Source: Sphingopyxis sp. (GTDB lineage Bacteria; Pseudomonadota; Alphaproteobacteria; Sphingomonadales; Sphingomonadaceae). Taken from it: 64,000 bases of DNA. This document shows positions 18,883-28,910 of the stretch, piece by piece (position 1 is the first letter of the stretch; each line of letters opens with the position of its first letter). Location of the stretch: the NCBI GenBank assembly GCA_030145715.1, contig JAIXHQ010000013.1:25045-89044 (forward strand), written 5' to 3'. A model generated the notes under the pieces. It did no database searches. It had not been told where the DNA came from and saw nothing but the letters and a program-made list of their open reading frames with translations. A program made the translations under genes and the position numbers.

Positions 18883-19776
18883 ATGACCAATGCCAGTTTT
18901 ACCGCCGATGCGACGCCCCCGACCGGACCGGCGCCTTCTGCCCCGACCCCTGCGCCGACATCGGCCAAGGAAGAAGCCGTGGATACGGTCCGCTTCCTTG
19001 CCCTGCTGGCCATCGCGGTGCTGATTTTCCGCAGCTTTTTCCTGTCGCCGTTCAACATTCCATCGGAATCGATGCAGCCGCGGCTGCTGATCGGCGACTA
19101 TCTGCTCGTCAACAAAATGGCCTATGGCTATTCGAAATACAGCCTGCCGTTCAGCGTGCCGTTGATCCCCGGCCGAATTTTCGCGCGCACCCCCGAACGC
19201 GGCGACGTCGTGGTGTTCAAGGCGCCGCCGGTCAACGACAATGATTATATCAAGCGCGTCATCGCGCTGCCGGGCGACAGCGTTCAGGTCAAGGAAGGCA
19301 TCGTCTGGCTGAACGGCAAGCCGCTGAAGCGCGAAGCCATTGCCGATTTCGTCATCCCGGTCACGCCGAACATGGTCGAAGCGGCGCGCGCGACGGGCAC
19401 CCTGCCCTGTTATTCGCCGGAGTTCGAAGAGGTCGCCGCCAACGGCCAGCGCCAGTGCCGGTATAAGCAGTTTCGCGAAACGCTGCCCAGCGGCAAAAGC
19501 TATAACATCCTCGACATCACGACCATCCCCGAAGACAATACGCCGCTGGTCGTCGTACCGGCGGGGCATTTGTTCCTGATGGGCGACAATCGCGACCGCA
19601 GCGCCGACAGCCGTTTTCCCGCCATGGAAAATCAGGGCATCGGCCTTGTTCCCGAGGAAAATCTGGTCGGTCATGCGCTGGTCGGCATGTTTTCGACCGA
19701 CGGTTCGGCAAGCTGGATCAACCCGATAAGCTGGTTCACCGCCACGCGCTGGAGCCGCATCGGGGAAGGTTTTTGA
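18883..19776 (+). CDS. lepB: Signal peptidase I
   Basis: This 297-residue S26A peptidase has a Pro/Ala-rich cytoplasmic leader of about 30 residues and one membrane span at about 36-55. The catalytic Ser63 lies in IPSESMQP and the general-base Lys124 in [11 protein letters not shown], and the conserved [12 protein letters not shown] box is near the C-terminus. It removes signal peptides at the periplasmic face of the inner membrane. It starts the lepB-rnc-era operon and overlaps rnc by four bases. Confidence 0.95.
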   Translation: MTNASFTADATPPTGPAPSAPTPAPTSAKEEAVDTVRFLALLAIAVLIFRSFFLSPFNIPSESMQPRLLIGDYLLVNKMAYGYSKYSLPFSVPLIPGRIFARTPERGDVVVFKAPPVNDNDYIKRVIALPGDSVQVKEGIVWLNGKPLKREAIADFVIPVTPNMVEAARATGTLPCYSPEFEEVAANGQRQCRYKQFRETLPSGKSYNILDITTIPEDNTPLVVVPAGHLFLMGDNRDRSADSRFPAMENQGIGLVPEENLVGHALVGMFSTDGSASWINPISWFTATRWSRIGEGF

Positions 19777-20453
19777 ACGACACGCTGGACACCGGAGCGT
19801 TAGCCGGGATCATCGGCTGCACTCCGGATGATCTGGCGCTCTATGACCTGGCGCTGACGCATGGCAGCACGGGACGCGCCGATTATCAGCGGCTGGAGTT
19901 TCTGGGCGACCGCGTCCTGGGCCTTGTCATCGCATCCGAACTTTACACCCGCTTTCCCAAGGCGAGCGAAGGCGAAATGTCGTCGCGGCTGCACGTGCTC
20001 GCGTCGGGTGCGACCTGCGCGGCGGTCGCGCAGCGGCTGGACCTGACCGCGCTGATCCGCTTTGGCGCCCAGGCGCGCAACGATGGCGGCCGTTACAGCG
20101 ACAATATCGCCGCCGACGCGATCGAGGCCCTGATCGGCGCGCTCTATCTGGATCAGGGCCTTGATGCGGCGCGGCGTTTCATCCTGACCCATTGGGGCGG
20201 GATGATCGACGGGCAACAGGCCGCGCCCAAACATCCCAAGGCCGCGCTTCAGGAATGGGCGCTCGCCCGCAAGCGGCGCCCGCCCGAATATGAAATCGTC
20301 GCGCGCGAAGGACCCGACCATGCGCCGCGTTTTCGCATTGCGGTCAGCATCGGCAAACTGGCGCGGGCCGAAGCCGAAGGATCCAGCAAACAGGCGGCCG
20401 AAAAGGCCGCGGCGGCGGCGCTGCTCGCCGAACTCGAAGGACAGGAAAAATGA
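19773..20453 (+). CDS. rnc: Ribonuclease III
   Basis: This 226-residue protein has a catalytic domain with the signature [10 protein letters not shown] (41-50, metal-binding Asp46) and a second acidic site near [15 protein letters not shown]-terminal dsRNA-binding domain carries [12 protein letters not shown] and [16 protein letters not shown]. It cleaves double-stranded RNA in rRNA processing and mRNA turnover. It begins with a TTG overlapping the lepB stop, so translation probably depends on coupling. It overlaps era by ATGA. Confidence 0.95.
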   Translation: MNDTLDTGALAGIIGCTPDDLALYDLALTHGSTGRADYQRLEFLGDRVLGLVIASELYTRFPKASEGEMSSRLHVLASGATCAAVAQRLDLTALIRFGAQARNDGGRYSDNIAADAIEALIGALYLDQGLDAARRFILTHWGGMIDGQQAAPKHPKAALQEWALARKRRPPEYEIVAREGPDHAPRFRIAVSIGKLARAEAEGSSKQAAEKAAAAALLAELEGQEK

Positions 20454-21343
20454 CCCAAAGTTGCGGTTTCGTCGCCGTCGTCGGCGCGCCCAACGCGGGC
20501 AAGTCGACAATCGTCAACGCGCTGGTCGGCCAAAAGGTCGCGATCGTCAGCCCAAAGGCGCAGACGACGCGCACGCGGTTGATGGGCGTCGCGATGGATG
20601 GCGACACCCAGATCATTCTGATCGACACGCCGGGCATCTTTGCCCCCACCCGCCGGCTCGACCGCGCGATGGTCGCCGCCGCATGGGGCAGCCTGGAGGA
20701 AGCCGAGGCGATCCTGGTGATGGTCGATGCCGCCGCGAAACTGACCGGCCGCGTCGAGCGCGTGCTGGAAGGCATCGCCAACCGCCCCGAACGGAAATTT
20801 CTGGTCCTGAACAAGGTCGACCTGACGCGGAAGGACAAGCTGCTGACGATCGCGACCGACCTCAACGGCCGGGTCGCGTTCGACGAAACCTTCTTCATTT
20901 CGGCCAGCACCGGCGACGGCGTGCCGGAACTCAAGGCGCATCTCGCGACGCTGATGCCCGAGGGGCCGTGGCATTTTCCCGAAGATGAGGTCAGCGACGC
21001 GCCCGAACGGATGCTCGCCGCCGAAATCACGCGCGAACAACTTTATCGCCAACTCCACGAGGAACTGCCGTATCAGTCGACCGTCGAGACAGAGAAATTC
21101 ACGACGCGCGGCGACGGCAGCGCCGAAATCCACCAGCAGATCCTGGTCGCGCGCGACAACCAGCGCGCGATCATCCTGGGCCACAAGGGCGAACGGATCA
21201 AGGAAATCGGCAGCCGCGCCCGCGCCGAACTGACCGACCTATTGGGCCGCAAGGTGCATTTGTTCCTGCATGTGAAGGTCAAGGCGAACTGGGACGAGGA
21301 CCGCGGCGTCTATCGCGACATGGGGCTCGACTGGGTCGATTGA
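20450..21343 (+). CDS. era: GTPase Era
   Basis: This 297-residue protein has GTPase motifs G1 GAPNAGKS, G3 DTPG and G4 NKVD, and a C-terminal KH domain ([20 protein letters not shown]). It assists 30S assembly and 16S rRNA 3'-end maturation. It overlaps the rnc stop (ATGA) and ends the operon; a hairpin lies 37 bases downstream. Confidence 0.95.
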   Translation: MTQSCGFVAVVGAPNAGKSTIVNALVGQKVAIVSPKAQTTRTRLMGVAMDGDTQIILIDTPGIFAPTRRLDRAMVAAAWGSLEEAEAILVMVDAAAKLTGRVERVLEGIANRPERKFLVLNKVDLTRKDKLLTIATDLNGRVAFDETFFISASTGDGVPELKAHLATLMPEGPWHFPEDEVSDAPERMLAAEITREQLYRQLHEELPYQSTVETEKFTTRGDGSAEIHQQILVARDNQRAIILGHKGERIKEIGSRARAELTDLLGRKVHLFLHVKVKANWDEDRGVYRDMGLDWVD

Positions 21344-21379
21344 TCGCCAGCCCGGCGTGGGCGGGTTGGCAAAAGCGTG

Positions 21380-21409
21380 GGAAGCGGCCCCGCTGACGGG
21401 ACCGCTTCC
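21380..21409. terminator. Hairpin between era and topA
   Basis: A stem of GGAAGCGG and CCCG with one mismatch (C opposite A) is closed by a CTGA loop. It lies between the convergent era and topA stops. There is no strong U-run on either strand, so intrinsic termination is plausible but not certain. Confidence 0.55.
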
Positions 21410-21450
21410 ATGCCATTTCCCTATCGCCGCCCGGCGGCGGAAACCGGCGC

Positions 21451-24078
21451 CTATTCCTCTGCCGCCGCCTTGGCCGCGGGCTTTTTCGCTGCCGACTTCT
21501 TGGCCGCCGGCTTCTTGGCCGCCGGCTTCTTGGTCGCCGGTTTCGCCGCAGCGGTTTTCGCCGCCGCCGGCTTTTTGGCGGAAGCCTTTTTCTTCGGCGC
21601 CGCCTTTTTCTTGCCCTTTGCCGGACCCTTTGCCGCGCGCGCGTCGATCAGCGCGATGGCTTCTTCCAGCGTCAGCGTCGCGGGATCGGCGCTCTTGGGC
21701 AAGGTCGCGTTGGTGGTGCCGTCGGTGACATAGGGCCCAAAGCGCCCCTCCATCAGCTTCATCTCGCCCCCGCTGGTCGGATGCGGGCCAAAGCTGTTGA
21801 GCGGTTCGGCCTTGGTCCGCCCGCGCCCGCCGCCCGCCGCCGCTTCGGCGATCCGGACGACGGCGGCATTCATGCCGATGTCAAAGATTTCGGCGGTTCC
21901 GGTCAGCTTGGCATATTTGCCGTCATGGAGCAGATATGGGCCATAGCGTCCCAGCCCCGCCATGATCGGCTTGCCGCTTTCGGGATGCACCCCAACCTCG
22001 CGCGGCAGGCTGAGCAGTCGCAACGCATAGCCAAGGTCGAAATCCTCGCCCGGAATATCCTTGGGGATCGACGACCGCTTGGCCTCCTTGCCGTCGCCAA
22101 GCTGGATATAGGGGCCGAAACGCCCGCTGCGCCGGGTCACTTCCAACCCGCTGTCGGGGTCGTTGCCCAGCGTTTCGGGGCCGGTGTCGGCGCCGTCGCT
22201 GCCGCCCGGCTGCGCGAATTTGCGGGTGAATTTACAGTCGGGATAATTGCTGCACGCGATGAACGGCCCGAACTTGCCGCCGCGCAGCGCCAGCCGCCCG
22301 CTGCCGCAATTGGGGCAAAGGCGCGGATCGCTGCCGTCGCCCTTGTCGGGGAACAGATAGGCGCCCAGAAACTCGTCGAGCGCCGCCGTGATCTCCGACG
22401 GCTTCTGTTCCATCACCTCGCCGGTGCGCGGCTTGAAATCGCGCCAGAAACGTTCGAGCACCGCCTGCCATTGGGCGCGGCCGCCAGATACATCGTCCAG
22501 CTCCTCCTCCAGCCCCGCGGTGAAATCATAACCGACATAACGTTCAAAGAAACGTTCGAGGAACGCGGTCAGCAAACGCCCGCTTTCTTCCGGCGTAAAG
22601 CGGTTCTTTTCGACCGTCACATAGGCGCGGTCCTTCAGCACCTGCAGGATCGACGCATAGGTCGACGGTCGCCCGATGCCCAGTTCCTCCATCTTCTTGA
22701 CCAGGCTTGCTTCCGAATAGCGCGGCGGCGGCTGCGTCTCGTGGCTCTCCACCTCGATCCCGGTCTTGGCCGGTGCATCGCCCTTGCTCATCGCGGGCAG
22801 CAGGCGCGCGTCATCGTCGTCCCCCGCGTCGTCGCGGCCTTCGTCATAAAGGGCCAGGAAGCCGGGGAATTTCACGACCTGCCCCGTCGCGCGCAACATC
22901 GTCTTGCCGGTGCCGTCGGTCAGGTCGATGCTGGTGCGTTCGAGCCGCGCCGACGCCATCTGGCTCGCCATCGCGCGTTTCCAGATCAGCTCATACAGGC
23001 GGGCATGGTCGCCGCCGCCGACCTTGTCCTGTGAAAAATCGGTGGGGCGGATCGCTTCATGCGCTTCCTGCGCATTCTTTGCCTTGGTCTGATATTGCCG
23101 GGGCTGGTCGGGAACATAGCCGCCGTCATATCGCGTCGCGATGGCCTTGCGCGCCGCGCTGATCGCGCTGCCGTCCATCTGGACGCCGTCGGTTCGCATA
23201 TAGGTGATCGCGCCGTCCTCATACAGGCCCTGCGCGATCCGCATCGTATGGCTGGCCGCGAAACCCAGCTTGCGCGCCGCTTCCTGTTGCAGGGTAGAGG
23301 TGGTGAACGGCGGCGGCGGATTGCGCGTCAGCGGCTTGGTTTCGACCAGGTCGACCGTGAAATGCCCGGCCTTTACATCGGCTTCGGCCGCGCGGGCGTC
23401 GGCTTCGCTGGTGATCGAAAGCCGTTCGATCTTGTCGCCGCGCCAGCGCGCGAGCCGCGCCCGGAACGGCGTTCCCGCCATTTCGAACAGGCCGGTGACC
23501 GACCAATATTGCTGCGCAACAAAGGCTTCGATCTCGCGTTCGCGTTCGACGACCAGGCGCAGCGCGACCGACTGGACGCGGCCCGCCGATTTCGCGCCGG
23601 GCAGCTTGCGCCACAGCACCGGCGACAGGGTGAAACCGACCAGATAGTCGAGCGCGCGGCGGGCGCGATAGGCGTCGATCAGATCATCGTCCAGAGCGCG
23701 CGGATGCGCCATCGCATCGGTCACCGCCTGCTTGGTGATCGCGTTGAATGTCACGCGGTCGACCGACGCGGGCAGCGCCTTTTTGCTGCGCAGCAATTCC
23801 TGCACATGCCAGCTTATCGCTTCGCCCTCGCGATCAGGGTCAGTCGCGAGGATCAGGCGGTCGGCGCCCTTTGCCGCGTCCTGAATTTCCTTCATCCGCT
23901 TCGTCTTGTCGGGATAGAGTTGCCACTGCATCGCGAAACCGTCGTCGGGATCGACCGACCCGTCCTTGGGCGGCAGGTCGCGAACATGGCCATAGGACGC
24001 CAAAACCTTGAAATCACGCCCCAGATATTTCTCGATCGTCTTCGCCTTTGCGGGCGATTCCACAATTACCAACTGCAT
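21451..24078 (-). CDS. topA: DNA topoisomerase I
   Basis: This 875-residue type IA enzyme has a Toprim domain with D80-x-D82-x-E84 (ATDPDREGE) and catalytic Tyr293 in ITYMRTDG. A four-Cys zinc motif (CPNCGSG ... CSNYPDC) is followed by TopoI C-terminal GRFGPYI-type repeats. The last 55 or so residues are an Ala/Lys/Pro repeat (KKPAAKKPAAKK pattern), as in other sphingomonad enzymes, and this makes a short tandem repeat in the DNA at 21475-21610. It relaxes negative supercoils. It converges with era. Confidence 0.94.
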   Translation of the reverse strand: MQLVIVESPAKAKTIEKYLGRDFKVLASYGHVRDLPPKDGSVDPDDGFAMQWQLYPDKTKRMKEIQDAAKGADRLILATDPDREGEAISWHVQELLRSKKALPASVDRVTFNAITKQAVTDAMAHPRALDDDLIDAYRARRALDYLVGFTLSPVLWRKLPGAKSAGRVQSVALRLVVEREREIEAFVAQQYWSVTGLFEMAGTPFRARLARWRGDKIERLSITSEADARAAEADVKAGHFTVDLVETKPLTRNPPPPFTTSTLQQEAARKLGFAASHTMRIAQGLYEDGAITYMRTDGVQMDGSAISAARKAIATRYDGGYVPDQPRQYQTKAKNAQEAHEAIRPTDFSQDKVGGGDHARLYELIWKRAMASQMASARLERTSIDLTDGTGKTMLRATGQVVKFPGFLALYDEGRDDAGDDDDARLLPAMSKGDAPAKTGIEVESHETQPPPRYSEASLVKKMEELGIGRPSTYASILQVLKDRAYVTVEKNRFTPEESGRLLTAFLERFFERYVGYDFTAGLEEELDDVSGGRAQWQAVLERFWRDFKPRTGEVMEQKPSEITAALDEFLGAYLFPDKGDGSDPRLCPNCGSGRLALRGGKFGPFIACSNYPDCKFTRKFAQPGGSDGADTGPETLGNDPDSGLEVTRRSGRFGPYIQLGDGKEAKRSSIPKDIPGEDFDLGYALRLLSLPREVGVHPESGKPIMAGLGRYGPYLLHDGKYAKLTGTAEIFDIGMNAAVVRIAEAAAGGGRGRTKAEPLNSFGPHPTSGGEMKLMEGRFGPYVTDGTTNATLPKSADPATLTLEEAIALIDARAAKGPAKGKKKAAPKKKASAKKPAAAKTAAAKPATKKPAAKKPAAKKSAAKKPAAKAAAEE

Positions 24079-24182
24079 TTAAAATCTATCCCCGTCACCG
24101 GCTCTCACATGTACGCGCGAGGGTGGCGGTGATCGCTTGATTCCGTCAAGCCGGATTTTATCCCACCCCTCCCGTCCTTTGA

Positions 24183-24227
24183 CGTTGCCCCGCCGTCGGC
24201 GTCGATCGGCAACGCGGCGGGGCAACG
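24183..24227. terminator. Perfect 13-bp hairpin after dprA
   Basis: The arms CGTTGCCCCGCCG (24183-24195) and CGGCGGGGCAACG (24215-24227) are perfectly complementary around a 19-base loop, just past the dprA stop. There is no U-run, so it may act as an mRNA-end stabiliser or factor-dependent terminator. Confidence 0.5.
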
Positions 24228-24231
24228 GCGC

Positions 24232-25320
24232 CTAGGTGGAACTGACCCGCGCCCCGGCGTGTCGTTCCAGCCGTCCGGCCAGTTCGAGTTCGAGCAGGAC
24301 CAGTTGCACGGCGGCCGCCGGACGGCCCGACTGGCGGACCAGTTCGTCCACCGCGACCGGCGTCGGCCCCAACAGCCCCGCGATCGCCTGTCGGTCGCCG
24401 TCACCCGCCGCCGCTGTCATCGGCAAGCCGATAGGCGCGGGCGGTGGTTCGCGGACCAGCATCCGGGCATTGATCGGCCCCAGCGCCTCCATTACATCGT
24501 CGATCGTCTGGATCAGCGTCGCGCCCTCCCGAATGAGCAGGTTGCATCCCTGCGCGCGCGGGTCGAGCGGCGATCCCGGCACCGCCATCACCTCGCGCCC
24601 ATAATCGCCCGCGCGGCGCGCGGTGATAAGCGATCCCGATCGCGGCGCCGCCTCGATCACCACGGTTCCGTGCGCGATCCCGGCGATGATCCGGTTGCGC
24701 GAGGGGAAATGGCGCGCCAGCGGTTCGCTGCCCGGCGGCTGTTCGGCGATCAGCAACTGGTCGTTCGCGATCTTTTCCTGCAACGCAGCATTTTCGGGCG
24801 GAAAGGCGATGTCGATGCCGCTGGCGATGACGCCCACCGTCGCTCCGCCCAGCGCGCCGATATGCGCGGCGGTATCGACCCCGCGCGCCAGGCCGCTGAC
24901 CACCGTGACGTCGCGCGCGGCCAGGTCGGCGGCAAGCTGCCGGGCAAAGCGACAGGCGATGGCCGATGCGTTGCGCGCCCCGACGATCGCGACGCAGGGA
25001 CGGCGCAGCATCGCCGCGTCGCCGCGCATGACGACGACCGGCGGCGCACCCTCGACCTCGCGCAGCAGGGGCGAATAATCCGCCTCGTCGCTAAAGACAT
25101 GCCGCGCGCCCAGTTGATGTGCCCGATCCAGTTCGCGTTCGGCGATGTCCGCCGATGCGACGCGCATGGTCCGCGACCCGCCGCGCAGCACCAGGCCGGG
25201 CAGCGCGTCGAGCGCCGCCTCGCCCGATCCGAACCGCTGCATCAACTGGTGCCAACTGACCGGGCCGACATGCGGCGTGCGGATCAGCCGCAGCCGGGCC
25301 AGCCGCTCTTCATGGGTCAC
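24232..25320 (-). CDS. dprA: DNA processing protein DprA
   Basis: This 362-residue protein has a short N-terminal helical region and the Rossmann-like DprA core (VAIVGARNASAIACRFARQLA, VVSGLARGVDTAAH, FPSRNRIIAG). A C-terminal winged-helix domain follows (LLGPTPVAVDELVRQSGRPAAAVQ). It loads RecA onto incoming single-stranded DNA during transformation. The GTG at 25320, in VTHEERLARLRLIRTPHVG, overlaps the plsY stop (GTGA), which fixes the start. The frame extends 222 codons further through plsY in another reading and is ignored. Confidence 0.93.
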   Translation of the reverse strand: MTHEERLARLRLIRTPHVGPVSWHQLMQRFGSGEAALDALPGLVLRGGSRTMRVASADIAERELDRAHQLGARHVFSDEADYSPLLREVEGAPPVVVMRGDAAMLRRPCVAIVGARNASAIACRFARQLAADLAARDVTVVSGLARGVDTAAHIGALGGATVGVIASGIDIAFPPENAALQEKIANDQLLIAEQPPGSEPLARHFPSRNRIIAGIAHGTVVIEAAPRSGSLITARRAGDYGREVMAVPGSPLDPRAQGCNLLIREGATLIQTIDDVMEALGPINARMLVREPPPAPIGLPMTAAAGDGDRQAIAGLLGPTPVAVDELVRQSGRPAAAVQLVLLELELAGRLERHAGARVSST

Positions 25321-25937
25321 GCCCGTCCAGCCTGGTCGGCTGCGTCCTTTTTGCCACCGACCCGTGGTTCCGTTCCGGCGCGCAGCCGGGCGATATTTTC
25401 GCGGTGCCGCCACAGCACGATCACCGCAAGGCCGGCAAGCCCGATGGCATAGGCGGGATAGCCCAGCACCGCCGCGGCGATCGGGGCGGACACCGCGCCC
25501 AGCATCCCGCCCAGCGACGAGATGCGGAGCAACAGGACGGTGCCCAGCCACACCACGGCAAAGACCAGCCCGATCGGCCACGCCAGCGCCAGCCCAAGGC
25601 CGAGCAGCGTCGCCACCCCCTTGCCCCCGCGAAATTTCAGCCACAGCGGATAGCAATGGCCGATCATCGCCGCCGCGCCCGCGATCATCGCGCCGTCCGG
25701 CCCCAGTTCGGGCGCGACCTGACGCGCGATCAGGACCGCGACCGCGCCCTTCGCGCCGTCGAGGATCAACGTCGCCGCCGCCAGCCCCTTGCGCCCGGTG
25801 CGCAGCACGTTGGTCGCGCCGATATTCCCCGATCCGATCTGGCGCAGGTCGCCCGCGCCGAACATGCGGGTCAGGATGATGCCAAAGGGGATCGAACCCA
25901 AAAGATAGCCAAGGGCAACCAGCAAAAATATCGTCAT
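25317..25937 (-). CDS. plsY: Acyl-phosphate:glycerol-3-phosphate acyltransferase PlsY
   Basis: This 206-residue integral membrane protein with about five spans has the PlsY loop motifs YLLGSIPFG near the N-terminus, GSGNIGATNVLRTGRK, and KFRGGKGVAT. It acylates glycerol-3-phosphate, the first step of phospholipid synthesis. It is translationally coupled to dprA, a pairing seen widely. The charged C-terminus (RVGGKKDAADQAGRA) faces the cytoplasm by inference. Confidence 0.93.
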   Translation of the reverse strand: MTIFLLVALGYLLGSIPFGIILTRMFGAGDLRQIGSGNIGATNVLRTGRKGLAAATLILDGAKGAVAVLIARQVAPELGPDGAMIAGAAAMIGHCYPLWLKFRGGKGVATLLGLGLALAWPIGLVFAVVWLGTVLLLRISSLGGMLGAVSAPIAAAVLGYPAYAIGLAGLAVIVLWRHRENIARLRAGTEPRVGGKKDAADQAGRA

Positions 25938-26059
25938 GAAAACCCCGCTCCGTTCGATGTCGTTGTGGCGATATTGGCCGCCGCAATCAATGGATCAGAA
26001 TGGCATTGGCCACCAAAATGGATTTGATAGCCGTCGCCGGTCCCTGCTAGGCGCAACGG

Positions 26060-26863
26060 ATGCAGCCAGCAGCCGACGCCCCCATCCTTTTTTTCGACAG
26101 CGGCCTTGGCGGGCTGACCGTGCTGGGGCCGACGCGCGCGCTGCTCCCCACCGCTCCGATCGTCTATGCCGCCGACTATGCCGGGCTGCCCTATGGTCAG
26201 AAAAGCGAGGCCGAACTCGCGGCCCGCGTTCCGGCGCTGCTTGGCCGGCTTGTCGAACGCTATCAGCCGCGGCTCGCGGTCATCGCGTGCAACACGGCAT
26301 CGACGATCGCGCTGGCCCATGTTCGCGCCGCGCTTGACCTGCCGATCGTCGGCACCGTCCCGGCGATCAAGCCCGCCGCCGAATTGACGAACAGCGGCGT
26401 GATCGGGGTTTTGGGGACAGAGGCGACGGTGCGCCAACCCTATGTCGACGATCTGAGCGCGAAATTCGCGGGCGACAAGATAGTGCTGCGGCACGGCAGC
26501 CCCGGCCTCGTCACCGGCGCCGAGGCAAAGCTGCGCGGCGAACCCGTCGATCCCGCCACCATCGCCCGCGCGGTCGCCGGGCTTCGCGACCAGCCGCGCG
26601 GCGACGCGATGGACGTTATCGTCCTCGCCTGCACCCACTTTCCGCTGCTGACCGACGAATTGCAGGCGGCGGTCGGCCCCGGCGTCCGGCTGATCGACGG
26701 CGCCGCGGGTATCGCGCGCCGCATCGCCCATCTGACCCAGGGGCAAGGCTGGCCTGACGCGCCCGCGCCGGGCCTTGCCGTCTTTACGCGCAGCGCCGAC
26801 CGGCCGCCGCCGCCGCTTGCCACGCTGGCGCCCTATGGCCTTGACCGCATCGAATTGATCTAG
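26060..26863 (+). CDS. murI: Glutamate racemase
   Basis: This 267-residue enzyme has FFDSGLGGLTVL (11-22), first catalytic Cys77 in IACNTAST and second Cys191 in LACTHFPLL. It supplies D-glutamate for peptidoglycan. It is divergent from plsY across 122 bases. The stop codon TAG lies in a CTAG context followed by GGTAGGACCC, which resembles the end of the MITE-like element found further along (see findings). Confidence 0.93.
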   Translation: MQPAADAPILFFDSGLGGLTVLGPTRALLPTAPIVYAADYAGLPYGQKSEAELAARVPALLGRLVERYQPRLAVIACNTASTIALAHVRAALDLPIVGTVPAIKPAAELTNSGVIGVLGTEATVRQPYVDDLSAKFAGDKIVLRHGSPGLVTGAEAKLRGEPVDPATIARAVAGLRDQPRGDAMDVIVLACTHFPLLTDELQAAVGPGVRLIDGAAGIARRIAHLTQGQGWPDAPAPGLAVFTRSADRPPPPLATLAPYGLDRIELI

Positions 26864-26893
26864 GGTAGGACCCGCCCGATCGAGCCGTTGAAT

Positions 26894-26908
26894 TGCGAAT
26901 CGTTCGCA
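26894..26908. promoter_or_regulatory. Fur-box-like palindrome upstream of hemA
   Basis: TGCGAA-TCG-TTCGCA is a perfect inverted repeat with a 3-base centre, preceded by AAT, 101 bases before the hemA ATG. The half-site pattern GCGAAT/ATTCGC resembles Fur boxes of several Proteobacteria, and an iron link to heme synthesis would be logical. The regulator is not identified by sequence alone. Confidence 0.4.
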
Positions 26909-27008
26909 CTGGATTCCGGCGGGATTGGACGCTATTGGCGCGCCTGTTAATAGCCGCCAGCGGGAGCGGCCAAAGCCTGACACTGGCACCTGACTGCGGG
27001 GCTGATAC

Positions 27009-28223
27009 GTGAACTACGACGATATTTTCGCGCGAGCGATCGACCGGCTGCATGAAGAAGGACGCTATCGCGTCTTCATCGACATTCTGCGCAACAAGGG
27101 CGCGTTTCCGAACGCCCGCTGTTTCGCGGGCCACAACGGTCCAAAGCCGATCACGGTCTGGTGTTCGAACGACTATCTTGCCATGGGCCAGCATCCCAAG
27201 GTCATCGAAGCGATGGAAGAGGCGCTGCACGACGTCGGCGCCGGTTCGGGCGGCACCCGCAACATCGGCGGCAACACGCATTATCATGTCGATCTGGAAT
27301 ATGAACTCGCCGACCTGCACGGCAAGGACGGCGCCCTGCTGTTCACCTCGGGCTATATTTCGAACGAAGCGACGCTGGGCACGCTCGGCAAGCTGCTGCC
27401 GAACTGCATCATCTATTCGGACGAACTCAACCATGCATCGATGATCGCGGGCATCCGCAATTCGGGCTGCGAAAAGCGGGTGTGGCGCCACAACGACCTC
27501 GCGCATCTTGAGGAATTGCTGGCCGCCGACGATCCCGATGCGGCAAAGCTGATCGCGTTCGAAAGCGTCTATTCGATGGACGGCGACGTCGCCCCGATCC
27601 ACGCGATCTGCGACCTCGCCGAAAAATATAACGCCCTGACCTACTGCGACGAAGTCCATGCCGTCGGCATGTACGGCCCGCGCGGCGGCGGCATCACCGA
27701 CCGCGACGAAGCGGCGCACCGCGTCACGATCATCGAAGGAACGCTGGGCAAGGCGTTTGGCGTCATGGGTGGCTATATCGCCGCCGAGAAGAATATCATC
27801 GACGTGATCCGCAGCTATGCGCCCGGCTTTATCTTCACGACCAGCCTGTCGCCGGTTCTCGTCGCGGGTGTGCTGGCAAGCGTCCGGCACCTGAAGGCGT
27901 CGAGCGTCGAGCGCGACGCGCAACAGGCGGCCGCTGCCTATCTGAAGCAAAGCTTCCGCGATGCGGGCCTGCCCGTGATGGATTCGACGACCCACATCGT
28001 CCCGCTGATGGTCGGCGACCCGGTGCGCGCCAAGAAGATCAGCGACATATTGCTCGCCGAATATGGCGTCTATGTCCAACCGATCAATTTCCCGACCGTG
28101 CCGCGCGGCACCGAACGTCTGCGCTTCACGCCCGGCCCCGCGCATGACGAAGCCATGATGCGCGAACTGACCGAGGCGCTGGCCGAAATCTGGGATCGGC
28201 TCGAACTGCGCAAGGCCGCGTGA
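27009..28223 (+). CDS. hemA: 5-aminolevulinate synthase
   Basis: This 404-residue alpha-oxoamine synthase has [15 protein letters not shown] (79-93), [10 protein letters not shown] (214-223) and the PLP-binding Lys248 in EGTLGKAFG. It condenses glycine and succinyl-CoA to 5-aminolevulinate, the Shemin route typical of Alphaproteobacteria. The succinyl-CoA substrate is the product of the mutase pathway at 8.7-13 kb. It overlaps the nitroreductase by four bases. Confidence 0.95.
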   Translation: MNYDDIFARAIDRLHEEGRYRVFIDILRNKGAFPNARCFAGHNGPKPITVWCSNDYLAMGQHPKVIEAMEEALHDVGAGSGGTRNIGGNTHYHVDLEYELADLHGKDGALLFTSGYISNEATLGTLGKLLPNCIIYSDELNHASMIAGIRNSGCEKRVWRHNDLAHLEELLAADDPDAAKLIAFESVYSMDGDVAPIHAICDLAEKYNALTYCDEVHAVGMYGPRGGGITDRDEAAHRVTIIEGTLGKAFGVMGGYIAAEKNIIDVIRSYAPGFIFTTSLSPVLVAGVLASVRHLKASSVERDAQQAAAAYLKQSFRDAGLPVMDSTTHIVPLMVGDPVRAKKISDILLAEYGVYVQPINFPTVPRGTERLRFTPGPAHDEAMMRELTEALAEIWDRLELRKAA

Positions 28224-28909
28224 CGGCCATGCCGGGCTACGACGATGTCGTCGTCGGGCGCCGATCGATCCGCGGGTTCCTCGACAAGCCGGTGCCAAAG
28301 GCGCTGGTGGCAGAGGTGATCGCGCTCGCGATGCGCGCGCCATCGTCGTTCAACAACCAGTGCTGGAATTTCTCGGTCGTGACCGGCCCGGCGCTCGATG
28401 CGATCCGCCGGGGCAACACCGACGGCATATTGGCCGGCCAGCCCGACAGCCGCGAGTTCCGCCGCTTTGATGGCATCGCCGACGACCATCGCGCGCGCCA
28501 GATCGAAATCGCGAAGCAGCTTTTCGGCGCGATGGGCATCGAACGCGATGACAAGGATGCGCGGCAGGACTGGGTGCTGCGCGGCTTTCGCCAGTTCGAC
28601 GCGCCGGTCAGCATCGTCGTCACCTATGACCGCGCCTTGCTGGGCAGCGACATCGCGCCCTTTGACTGCGGCGCGGTGACGAACGCGCTGGTCAACGCCG
28701 CATGGTCGCGCGGGCTGGGCTGTGTCATCAACAGCCAGGGCATCATGCAAAGCCCCGTCGTGCGCGAACATGCGCGCATCCCGGACGATCAGGTCATCAT
28801 GATCTGCGTCGCCATGGGCTGGCCGGACGAGGATTTTCCCGCCAACGCCGTCGTTTCCAACCGCAAGGCGATCGAAGAGGCGGTGCGCTTCGTCGGCTTT
28901 GACGACTGA
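28220..28909 (+). CDS. Nitroreductase family protein
   Basis: This 229-residue FMN-dependent nitroreductase-fold protein starts near [25 protein letters not shown] and has [14 protein letters not shown] and the C-terminal [11 protein letters not shown] signature. Substrates of this family range from nitroaromatics to quinones; the true one is unknown. Translation starts with GTG overlapping the hemA stop (GTGA), or at an ATG nine bases later. It ends two bases from the convergent btaB stop. Confidence 0.85.
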   Translation: MTAMPGYDDVVVGRRSIRGFLDKPVPKALVAEVIALAMRAPSSFNNQCWNFSVVTGPALDAIRRGNTDGILAGQPDSREFRRFDGIADDHRARQIEIAKQLFGAMGIERDDKDARQDWVLRGFRQFDAPVSIVVTYDRALLGSDIAPFDCGAVTNALVNAAWSRGLGCVINSQGIMQSPVVREHARIPDDQVIMICVAMGWPDEDFPANAVVSNRKAIEEAVRFVGFDD

Positions 28910-28910
28910 C

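Noticed and set aside
21475..21610. Short direct repeats that could be taken for a minisatellite
   Set aside because: They encode the Ala/Lys/Pro tail of topoisomerase I, which is common in sphingomonads.
24230..24236. A second CCTAGG at the dprA stop as another MITE end
   Set aside because: No GGTCAGGACC-like sequence follows on either side.
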